Part shown: positions 1 to 4,706 of the stretch, piece after piece | Numbering within the stretch: the first letter of the stretch is position 1 | How the letters are laid out: each line of letters opens with the position of its first letter | NCBI GenBank assembly: GCA_903871975.1 | Contig: CAIQIY010000598.1 | Coordinates: 1 to 5,182 of the forward strand | Length of the DNA: 5,182 nucleotides | Reading direction: 5' to 3' | From: an uncultured Chloroflexota bacterium | GTDB taxonomy: Bacteria; Chloroflexota; Chloroflexia; Chloroflexales; Roseiflexaceae | Program-made: the position numbers and the translations under genes | The notes under the pieces: model-generated | The model's database searches: none | Told to the model about the DNA's origin: nothing | Seen by the model: the letters and a program-made list of their open reading frames with translations, nothing else

Positions 1-58
1 CGACCGCCAGGTCGATGACGTTGCCACGAAACAGAAACTTCCTGAATCCCTGCCACAT
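1..58 (-). CDS. mscL: Large-conductance mechanosensitive channel MscL, N-terminal fragment (cut by left edge)
   Basis: Read on the minus strand, an ATG at 58-56 opens a frame that runs off the window after 19 codons: MWQGFRKFLFRGNVIDLAV. This matches the start of MscL, where a short amphipathic N-terminal helix (FRKFLFRGN) leads into the first pore-lining transmembrane helix (NVIDLAV...). MscL is a homopentameric inner-membrane channel that opens under membrane tension to release solutes during osmotic downshock. A purine run, AGGGGGG at 72-66, lies 7 bases before the ATG and can serve as a ribosome-binding site. No in-frame start lies just upstream. The gene begins 25 bases after the stop of the LysR-type gene on the same strand, with no hairpin between them, so the two may share a transcript. 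Only the N-terminus is visible; the identification rests on the conserved FRxFxxRGNVxDLAV pattern. Confidence 0.85.
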   Translation of the reverse strand, partial: MWQGFRKFLFRGNVIDLAV

Positions 59-83
59 CGTCGATCCCCCCTGTGCTCGGTGT

Positions 84-971
84 TCAGACCATTGAGCGCA
101 CGAGCCGTGCTGCCAGAAACTCGTGCAACGTCAGTGCCGCCGGCGACGTCGCCGAATCATCGCGCATCGAGAGCGCCATGGTGCGGCGCAACTCCTGATC
201 GTCGATCGACAGCACGGCGAGGCGGGCACTGCCCAGTGCCAGCGGGGCGATCAAGGTGACACCGAGCCCGGCCTCGGCGAGGCGCAGCAGCATGTCCATG
301 TCGCCACCATCGAGGACGACCCGCGGAGCGAATCCGGCTCGGCGGCACGCCCGCAATGTCGCGTCGCGCATCTCGTACCCTGGCGGGTAGAGCAGGAATG
401 GCTCGTCGACCAGCGCAGTGAAGGGAATGCTGCGCTGATGGGCCAACGGGTGGCCTTCGGCAGCAACGATGACCAACTCCTCCTCGAACAGTGGCGTCAC
501 CCGAAAGCCGCGTTCGATGGTTGGTAGCGTGACGACCGCGATGTCGATCTCGCCCGCGGCGAGCATGCCGGTCAGCGCCTGCGTTCCGGCCTCGCGCACG
601 CGCAACTCGACCTGCGGGTAGAGCCGGTGAAACGCCGCCAGCGCGGCTGGCAACAGCCGGACGCCGACGGTCGGCGGCGCACCGACCGTGACGCGCCCCC
701 CGCGAACGCCGAGCCGCGCCTGCATCTCCTCGTGTACGGCATCGACCTGGGCGAGAATGCTGCGCGCCCGCACCAGCAGGAATTCGCCCGCCTCGGTCAG
801 ACGGATGTTGCGCCCGATCCGCTCGAACAATGCTACGCCGCCGTAGGCGCGCTCGAGATCGCGCATGGCTTTGCTCAACGCCGGCTGCGCGATGGCCAGC
901 TCTACCGCTGCACGCGTGACGTGCTGGTGCCGCGCGACTGCCTCGAAATATCGCAGGAGCCGAAGTTCCAT
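84..971 (-). CDS. LysR-type transcriptional regulator
   Basis: A complete 295-residue protein, the usual length for the family. Residues 1-60 form the N-terminal winged helix-turn-helix: MELRLLRYFEAVARHQHVTRAA is the classic LysR opening, followed by the recognition-helix region (AQPALSKAMRDLE, 28-40) and wing (LFERIGRNIRLTEAG, 48-62). A linker helix spans about 63-88. Residues about 92-290 form the periplasmic-binding-protein-like effector domain, with VTVGAPPTVGVRLLP at its start and GLGVTLIAPLA at 235-245. The effector cannot be inferred. The canonical N-terminus fixes the start at 971, although no strong Shine-Dalgarno precedes it; an out-of-frame ATG lies 10 bases upstream (981-979). It is divergent from the DoxX-like gene and upstream of mscL. 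Members usually repress themselves and control the divergent neighbour, so the DoxX-like gene is the first candidate target (inference). Confidence 0.93.
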   Translation of the reverse strand: MELRLLRYFEAVARHQHVTRAAVELAIAQPALSKAMRDLERAYGGVALFERIGRNIRLTEAGEFLLVRARSILAQVDAVHEEMQARLGVRGGRVTVGAPPTVGVRLLPAALAAFHRLYPQVELRVREAGTQALTGMLAAGEIDIAVVTLPTIERGFRVTPLFEEELVIVAAEGHPLAHQRSIPFTALVDEPFLLYPPGYEMRDATLRACRRAGFAPRVVLDGGDMDMLLRLAEAGLGVTLIAPLALGSARLAVLSIDDQELRRTMALSMRDDSATSPAALTLHEFLAARLVRSMV

Positions 972-1011
972 CGCTGACCATCGCTCACTCGATTCATCAT
1001 CCTACGATATC

Positions 1012-1020
1012 ATTCTATCA
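1012..1020 (-). promoter_or_regulatory. Possible extended -10 element for the LysR-type gene
   Basis: On the minus strand 1020-1012 reads TGATAGAAT: a TAGAAT hexamer (five of six matches to TATAAT) preceded by a TGn extended -10 motif. It lies about 40 bases before the LysR start codon, giving a short leader. No good -35 hexamer is visible at the usual distance, which an extended -10 can tolerate. Confidence 0.4.
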
Positions 1021-1041
1021 TCAAACTGGTATTAGACGCGA

Positions 1042-1047
1042 TAGAAT
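1042..1047 (+). promoter_or_regulatory. Possible -10 element for the DoxX-like gene
   Basis: TAGAAT (five of six matches to TATAAT) sits in the right arm of the inverted repeat, 62 bases before the DoxX-like ATG. No convincing -35 hexamer is seen. An alternative is TGGTATGGT at 1053-1061, which has the TGn extension but a weaker hexamer (four of six). Confidence 0.35.
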
Positions 1048-1109
1048 CAGCATGGTATGGTGATCCCGTCGGATGCAGCGAGCGCCACGCACAGCGCAGG
1101 GAGGCACAG

Positions 1110-1565
1110 ATGGTCGTACGTTCCATTCCCCAGCTCTACGAGCAGATCGATCGGCAGATCACCGGCTTCCTGGCGCGTCACAGCATCAGCCTGCTGCGCT
1201 GGTCGATGGGCATCGTGTTCATCTGGTTCGGCGCGCTGAAGTTCATTCCGGGGCTGAGCCCGGCCGAGGGTCTGATCCGGGCATCGGTGCCACTGGTGCC
1301 GATGGAGATCTTCATTCCGCTGTTGGCATCATGGGAGATCATCATTGGCATCGGGCTGATCAGCAACCGCTGGATGCGAACCACCATCCTGTTGCTGCTG
1401 TTGCAGATGATCGGCACGATCTCGCCGTTGTTCGTTCGCCCCGATCTGGTCTGGATCGCGATGCCATTCGGCCTGACGATGGAAGGTCAGTACATCATCA
1501 AGAATCTGGTGCTGGTCAGTGCCGCGCTGGTGATCGGCTCGACCGTACGGCAAGACCGAAACTGA
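1110..1565 (+). CDS. Small integral membrane protein, DoxX/DUF417-like
   Basis: A 151-residue protein with about four predicted transmembrane helices: roughly 26-45 (around GIVFIWFGALKF), 65-84 (IFIPLLASWEIIIGIGLI), 90-108 (TTILLLLLQMIGTISPLFV) and 129-145 (IIKNLVLVSAALVIGS). The first 25 residues are polar and probably cytoplasmic, and there is no cleavable signal peptide. Helix count, length, the RWSMGIVFIWFGALKFIPG stretch in helix 1 and the GQYIIKNLVLV motif before helix 4 resemble the DoxX-like group that includes DUF417/RclC-type proteins. Some of those are linked to redox stress or quinone chemistry, but no catalytic role can be assigned here. AGGGAGG ends 5 bases before the ATG and supports the start. 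It is divergent from the LysR-type gene, which may control it. The membrane location is well supported; the family name is less certain. Confidence 0.75.
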   Translation: MVVRSIPQLYEQIDRQITGFLARHSISLLRWSMGIVFIWFGALKFIPGLSPAEGLIRASVPLVPMEIFIPLLASWEIIIGIGLISNRWMRTTILLLLLQMIGTISPLFVRPDLVWIAMPFGLTMEGQYIIKNLVLVSAALVIGSTVRQDRN

Positions 1566-1598
1566 GATGTAGTCCCCCATCGGCGCGACACTCCACCG

Positions 1599-1612
1599 GG
1601 CGCCACTGCGCC
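1599..1612 (+). terminator. Small GC hairpin after the DoxX-like gene
   Basis: GGCGC (1599-1603) pairs exactly with GCGCC (1608-1612) around a CACT loop, 33 bases after the stop codon. No T-tract follows, so this is a weak terminator candidate. Confidence 0.25.
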
Positions 1613-1640
1613 AGCGGCCACCCCCTTCGAACGCATTGAT

Positions 1641-1672
1641 GCAGCTGGTGAGCGATGATGCTCACCGTCTGT
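1641..1672 (+). terminator. Hairpin, possible transcription end for the DoxX-like gene
   Basis: GGTGAGC (1647-1653) and GCTCACC (1660-1666) form a perfect 7-base-pair stem around a 6-base GATGAT loop. The stem extends outward to 1641/1672 with one mismatch (1645/1668) and two G-T wobbles. It is the strongest hairpin I see in the spacer and lies about 75 bases after the DoxX-like stop. Neither strand has the T-run of a standard intrinsic terminator, so it may instead be an RNA structure of another kind. Confidence 0.4.
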
Positions 1673-1962
1673 CCTGCCCCAGCCACACCCCAACCTGTGC
1701 CCCAATATCACCGACCCGGTTCGCCATGCGGTGGCCATCACGCATAGCCGCCCCATCCGGGCGCCACACAGCACACACCAGGCGAGCGCCGGCACCGGCC
1801 CACGGCTCGGTACCGCACGAATGAACCCGGTGCGCCATGAACGGTCGGTTGCGGGCGGCCCTGAATCACCCGAGGCGCATCCGCAGCGCGCACGTGGCAC
1901 GAAGAACGATGATGCACAGCCCTGCCCCAATGACGCGCCCGCGCGGCAGCGCAGCATCGGTG

Positions 1963-1971
1963 TGGTAGGAT
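1963..1971 (+). promoter_or_regulatory. Possible extended -10 promoter of the hydratase-his-glgC operon
   Basis: TGGTAGGAT combines a TGn extension with a TAGGAT hexamer (four of six matches to TATAAT). It lies about 30 bases before the hydratase ATG. No -35 hexamer is evident; an 8-base palindrome, CCGCGCGG, lies 19 bases upstream of the hexamer at 1939-1946. A promoter is expected in this spacer because the next four genes are closely linked. Confidence 0.3.
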
Positions 1972-1987
1972 GGGTGGCGACGAGCTG

Positions 1988-1994
1988 AAGGGAG
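1988..1994 (+). promoter_or_regulatory. Ribosome-binding site that sets the hydratase start
   Basis: AAGGGAG ends 7 bases before the ATG at 2002 but only 1 base before the in-frame GTG at 1996. The spacing favours the ATG, giving a 258-residue product rather than 260. Confidence 0.7.
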
Positions 1995-2001
1995 TGTGGC
2001 C

Positions 2002-2778
2002 ATGACCGTGCGGGTAGATCGCGATGACAGCATCGTGACGGTGACGATCGAGCGACCAGCAGTGCGCAACGCACTCGACCCCGCGACGATCGACCGCCTG
2101 ATTGCAATCTTCGACGAACTCGCCAGCGACCCACACGCGCGCGCCATCGTCCTGACCGGTGCCGGCGACGTCTTCTGTGCTGGTGGTGATCTGCAATGGA
2201 TGCGCGAATCGCTCGCCCTCGACGACGACGCCAATCACGCCGATCTCCAGCGGCTCGCCATCCTGTTCGAGCGCGTCTGGCGCTGCCCCCAACCACTCAT
2301 CGGGCGAGTCAACGGTGTCGCCATCGGCGCCGGCGCGGCACTGGTCGCCTGCTGTGATCTCGCCGTCGCCGCCGATCACAGCCGCATCGGGTTCAGCGAA
2401 GTACGCATCGGCCTCGTGCCAGCGATCTTTGCCCGCTTCGTCGTACCCAAGATCGGCATCGGCCACGCCCGTGCGCTGTTCGTCAGCGGCGAATGGATCA
2501 CACCCGAGCGGGCCTTCGAGATCGGCCTGATCCATGCCGTCGTCGCCGCCAGCGATCTCGATCACACGGTGCGCGACCTGGCGCGCCGTTGCCTGGCCGG
2601 CGCACCCGGCGCCATCGCGACCACCAAGCGATTGCTCGATACGCTCGCCGGTGCCGATTCGGCCGTCGCCGCGCTGACCCTGACGACCCTGGCTGATGTT
2701 CGGCGCGGCAGCGAGGCGCAGGCCGGCATCCGCGCCTTCTTTGCCCGTCGACCACCACCATGGAACGAGAAGGGTTGA
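2002..2778 (+). CDS. Enoyl-CoA hydratase/isomerase family protein, LiuC (methylglutaconyl-CoA hydratase)-like
   Basis: A 258-residue single-domain crotonase-fold protein, expected cytoplasmic, of normal family length. The first oxyanion-hole segment is FCAGGDLQWM (58-67) and the second NGVAIGAGAAL (104-114), followed by CCDLAVAAD. The catalytic glutamate of the second conserved site is present as E133 in GFSEVRIGLVPA. The residue matching the other catalytic glutamate of classical hydratases (Glu144 of the rat enzyme, in the GGGCEL motif) is alanine (A113). The AGGDLQWM and SEVRIGLVPA stretches resemble LiuC-type methylglutaconyl-CoA hydratases of leucine and isoprenoid breakdown, so that is the best guess at substrate; another acyl-CoA hydratase or isomerase is possible. 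It is the first gene of a run of four, with its stop 2 bases before hisC. No other leucine-degradation gene is visible. Confidence 0.85.
   Translation: MTVRVDRDDSIVTVTIERPAVRNALDPATIDRLIAIFDELASDPHARAIVLTGAGDVFCAGGDLQWMRESLALDDDANHADLQRLAILFERVWRCPQPLIGRVNGVAIGAGAALVACCDLAVAADHSRIGFSEVRIGLVPAIFARFVVPKIGIGHARALFVSGEWITPERAFEIGLIHAVVAASDLDHTVRDLARRCLAGAPGAIATTKRLLDTLAGADSAVAALTLTTLADVRRGSEAQAGIRAFFARRPPPWNEKG
2768..2774 (+). promoter_or_regulatory. Ribosome-binding site that sets the hisC start
   Basis: AGAAGGG lies inside the last codons of the hydratase gene and ends 6 bases before the ATG at 2781. The earlier in-frame ATG at 2760 would overlap the hydratase gene and adds seven residues (MEREGLT) with no homology value. 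Confidence 0.65.
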
Positions 2779-2780
2779 CC

Positions 2781-3905
2781 ATGTCACTCGCCCCATTCCT
2801 GCGCGCCGACATCGACGCGCTCGAGGCCTACACGCCGATCATGCCCCTCGATGTGCTGGCAGCGCGCCTCGGCATCCCGGCCGACCACCTCGTCAAGCTC
2901 GATGCCAACGAGAACCCGTATGGCCCGTCGGTTGCGGTGCGCGAGGCGCTCGCAGAGCTGGCCAGTCCGGCGGGCGCGTTGCGCAACGCCATCTACCCAG
3001 ACCCCGAGAGTGGCATGCTGCGCGAGGCGCTGGCGCACTACACCGGTCAGCCAGCCTCGCGCATCGTATGCGGTGCGGGCTCCGACGAACTGATCGACCT
3101 GACGATGCGGCTCTGTCTGACGCCTGGCGCTGTGATGCTCGATTGCCCGCCGACGTTTGGTGTCTACGCCTTCGATGCCGCGCTCTACGGTGCGCGCGTC
3201 ATCGATGTGCCACGTGATGCAGCCTTCGACATCGACGTTGCGGCGATCGAGGCGGCCGCGCGGCAGTGGCAGGCGCGCCTGTTGTTTCTGCCCGCGCCCA
3301 ACAACCCGACCGGCAACCCGCTCGCACGCACGGCAATCCTGCGGCTGCTCAAACTCCCACTGCTGCTGGTGATCGACGAGGCGTATTACGAGTTCGCCGG
3401 CGAGACCGTCGTCGACCTGGTCGCCGATCATCCCAACCTGGTCGTGTTGCGCACCTTCAGCAAGTGGGCCGGGCTCGCCGGATTGCGCGTCGGCTATGGC
3501 ATCTGGCACGAGTCGGTGGTTCGGCATCTGTGGAAGATCAAGCAGCCGTATAATGTCAATGTTGCCGCACAGATCGCTGCGGTGGCCGCACTGGGAGATC
3601 TCGACTATCAACGCCAGTGTGTCAGCCGGATCACTGCCGAGCGTGAGCGCGTACACGCCGAGCTTGCGCATATTCCCGGCCTGACGCCGCTGCCCAGCGC
3701 CGCCAACTTTGTGCTGTGCCGCGTGTCGGCCACTGCATCGGCCACGGCGGTGGCGCGTGCGGCCGGGCTGCGCGACGGCCTGATGCATCGCGGAATCCTG
3801 ATCCGGTACTTCCGCAAACCGCGGCTCGACGATCACATTCGCATCACGATCGGGACCCCAGAGCAGAATGATCGCGTGCTCGCCGCGCTACGCGAGCTGG
3901 CCTGA
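2781..3905 (+). CDS. hisC: Histidinol-phosphate aminotransferase HisC
   Basis: A 374-residue fold-type I pyridoxal-phosphate (PLP) enzyme that transfers the amino group of glutamate to imidazole-acetol phosphate to give L-histidinol phosphate, a late step of histidine synthesis in the cytoplasm. The N-terminus carries the typical LVKLDANENPYGPS (38-50). VCGAGSDELID (96-106) binds the cofactor phosphate, PNNPTGN (173-179) and DEAYYEF (199-205) contact the cofactor ring, and the Schiff-base lysine is K228 in RTFSKWAGLAGLRVGYG, with R236 nearby for phosphate. The C-terminal RITIGTPEQNDRVL (354-367) is the usual HisC ending. All key residues are present and the length is normal. It starts 2 bases after the hydratase stop and ends 10 bases before hisN, which acts on its product. 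Some HisC-like proteins also transaminate aromatic keto acids, but hisN next door favours histidine synthesis. Confidence 0.93.
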   Translation: MSLAPFLRADIDALEAYTPIMPLDVLAARLGIPADHLVKLDANENPYGPSVAVREALAELASPAGALRNAIYPDPESGMLREALAHYTGQPASRIVCGAGSDELIDLTMRLCLTPGAVMLDCPPTFGVYAFDAALYGARVIDVPRDAAFDIDVAAIEAAARQWQARLLFLPAPNNPTGNPLARTAILRLLKLPLLLVIDEAYYEFAGETVVDLVADHPNLVVLRTFSKWAGLAGLRVGYGIWHESVVRHLWKIKQPYNVNVAAQIAAVAALGDLDYQRQCVSRITAERERVHAELAHIPGLTPLPSAANFVLCRVSATASATAVARAAGLRDGLMHRGILIRYFRKPRLDDHIRITIGTPEQNDRVLAALRELA

Positions 3906-3906
3906 T

Positions 3907-3912
3907 GGAGGA
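3907..3912 (+). promoter_or_regulatory. Ribosome-binding site for hisN
   Basis: GGAGGA directly follows the hisC stop and precedes tandem ATG codons at 3913 and 3916. Spacing favours 3916 (3 bases) over 3913 (none). The longer in-frame start at 3868 would overlap the end of hisC and adds residues with no family match. Confidence 0.65.
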
Positions 3913-3915
3913 ATG

Positions 3916-4689
3916 ATGGCTGCCGAGACCCTCGACGCCTTACGGGCATTCGCCAGCGAGCTCGCGTGGCTGGCCGGTCGCGTGACCCTGCGCTACTTCC
4001 AGACCGGCGTCGTGCCGGACACCAAGGCCGACGATACCCCGGTGACCATCGCCGATCGCGAGGCCGAACGCCTGATGCGCGAGCTGATCGCCGCGCGCTA
4101 TCCGCATCACAGCATCCTGGGCGAAGAAGAGGGCGAGACGAATCCCGGCGCATCACATCGCTGGATCCTCGATCCGATCGATGGAACCAAGGCGTTCATC
4201 TACGGCGTGCCGCTCTACGGGGTGCTGGTCGGCCTCGAACGCGATGGCGTGCCGGTCGTTGGAGCGGTCAACATGCCGGCACTCGGCGAGTTCCTCAGCG
4301 CAGCGCACGGGCAGGGCTGTCTGTGGAATGGCCGGCCGGCGCACGTCTCGACCATCGCGACGCTCCACCAGTCGCTGCTGTTGTGCACCGAGGTCGCCGG
4401 TGTGAGCGCGCACGGCCGCGAGGCCGCGTACGAACGCCTCGTCGCGGCGACGCGCATCCAGCGCGGCTGGAACGATTGCTATGCATATGTACTCGTCGCC
4501 ACCGGGCGCGCCGAAGTTGTCGTCGATCCGGTGATGAGCGCCTGGGACTGCGCTGCCCTCAGCCCGCTGCTCACCGAGGCCGGGGGGACCTTCACCGACT
4601 GGAACGGCGTGCCGACGATCCATGCCGGTGAGGCGATCGCGACCAATGGGCTGGTGCTCGATGAGGTGCTGCACACCATCGCTGGCTGA
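3916..4689 (+). CDS. hisN: Histidinol-phosphatase, inositol-monophosphatase family (HisN)
   Basis: A 257-residue Mg-dependent phosphatase, the usual length. The family's metal and catalytic motifs are intact: TPVTIADREAE (41-51), ILGEEEG (67-73), WILDPIDGTKAF (83-94) and the C-terminal SAWDCAAL (208-215), with E70, D86, D89 and D211 as expected metal ligands. DGTKAFIYGVPLYGVLVGLE and GWNDCYAYVLVATGRAEVVVDP (about 184-205) look like the HisN subgroup rather than general inositol or nucleotide phosphatases, which usually have DGTxNF. HisN removes phosphate from L-histidinol phosphate, the product of HisC, before oxidation by HisD. The position 10 bases after hisC strongly supports this role. 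Activity on inositol phosphate cannot be excluded from sequence alone. The next gene, glgC, starts 17 bases downstream. Confidence 0.88.
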   Translation: MAAETLDALRAFASELAWLAGRVTLRYFQTGVVPDTKADDTPVTIADREAERLMRELIAARYPHHSILGEEEGETNPGASHRWILDPIDGTKAFIYGVPLYGVLVGLERDGVPVVGAVNMPALGEFLSAAHGQGCLWNGRPAHVSTIATLHQSLLLCTEVAGVSAHGREAAYERLVAATRIQRGWNDCYAYVLVATGRAEVVVDPVMSAWDCAALSPLLTEAGGTFTDWNGVPTIHAGEAIATNGLVLDEVLHTIAG

Positions 4690-4706
4690 GTGGAGGGAGG
4701 CAGGGC

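Larger units (their letters stand above)
1012..1047. repeat. Perfect 8-base inverted repeat, candidate LysR operator
   Basis: ATTCTATC at 1012-1019 and GATAGAAT at 1040-1047 are exact reverse complements, separated by 20 bases. The arms do not extend further. An imperfectly placed third copy of the half-motif, GATA at 1006-1009, pairs with TATC at 1016-1019. Wide spacing makes an RNA hairpin unlikely to be the purpose; a protein-binding site or a pair of back-to-back promoter elements is more plausible. Confidence 0.55.
972..1109. promoter_or_regulatory. Divergent intergenic control region between the LysR-type and DoxX-like genes
   Basis: The 138-base spacer between two divergent gene starts has a clearly AT-richer core (about 991-1060) than the surrounding GC-rich DNA. 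The core contains a perfect 8-base inverted repeat, a nearer GATA-N6-TATC dyad (1006-1019), and TATCAT repeated at 1008-1013 and 1016-1021. LysR-type proteins typically bind such dyads between themselves and a divergent target gene. Both promoters must lie here unless the genes are transcribed from further away. The right end holds the strong ribosome-binding site AGGGAGG (1098-1104) of the DoxX-like gene, 5 bases before its ATG. Confidence 0.65.
1566..2001. other. Long GC-rich intergenic stretch without a convincing gene
   Basis: About 436 bases separate the DoxX-like stop from the hydratase start. Short frames are open on both strands (for example plus 1731-1988, 85 codons; minus 1838-1662, 58 codons), but none has a ribosome-binding site, a recognisable motif, or coding-like third-position bias. 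The stretch holds two hairpins near its left end, an 11-base direct repeat (CCGGGCGCCAC at 1596-1606 and 1757-1767), small palindromes (CGGTACCG at 1808-1815, CCGCGCGG at 1939-1946) and a possible promoter at its right end. It could be a decayed gene or hold a small RNA; neither is shown. Confidence 0.6.

Noticed and set aside
157..981. 274-codon minus-strand frame overlapping the LysR-type gene, starting at an ATG 10 bases upstream
   Set aside because: Its translation is arginine- and alanine-rich with no motif, whereas the other frame is a complete LysR protein.
1662..1838. 58-codon minus-strand frame in the spacer
   Set aside because: No Shine-Dalgarno precedes the ATG, and third-position GC is not raised as in the real genes here. 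It could be a gene remnant but cannot be supported.
1939..1946. CCGCGCGG palindrome as an operator before the hydratase operon
   Set aside because: An 8-base palindrome is common by chance in GC-rich DNA, and there is no second copy or linked regulator to support it.
1731..1988. 85-codon plus-strand frame in the spacer
   Set aside because: There is no ribosome-binding site, the composition is unlike the neighbours' proteins, and no motif is seen.
1487..2296. 269-codon minus-strand frame across the spacer
   Set aside because: It overlaps two supported plus-strand genes, has arginine-rich low-complexity sequence, and I saw no ribosome-binding site for it.
1738..2796. Long minus-strand open frame (352 codons) opposite the hydratase gene
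   Set aside because: It is a mirror of the well-supported hydratase frame in GC-rich DNA. Its translation has low-complexity, charged composition and no family motif.
2784..3836. Long minus-strand open frame (350 codons) opposite hisC
   Set aside because: It lies opposite a frame with all HisC motifs; the translation shows no recognisable domain and is rich in R, G, Q and H as expected for a GC-rich shadow.
4632..4641. GCGATCGC octamer inside hisN, as seen in cyanobacterial HIP1 repeats
   Set aside because: I noticed only an isolated copy, not the dense repetition of HIP1, and the gene content does not point to cyanobacteria.
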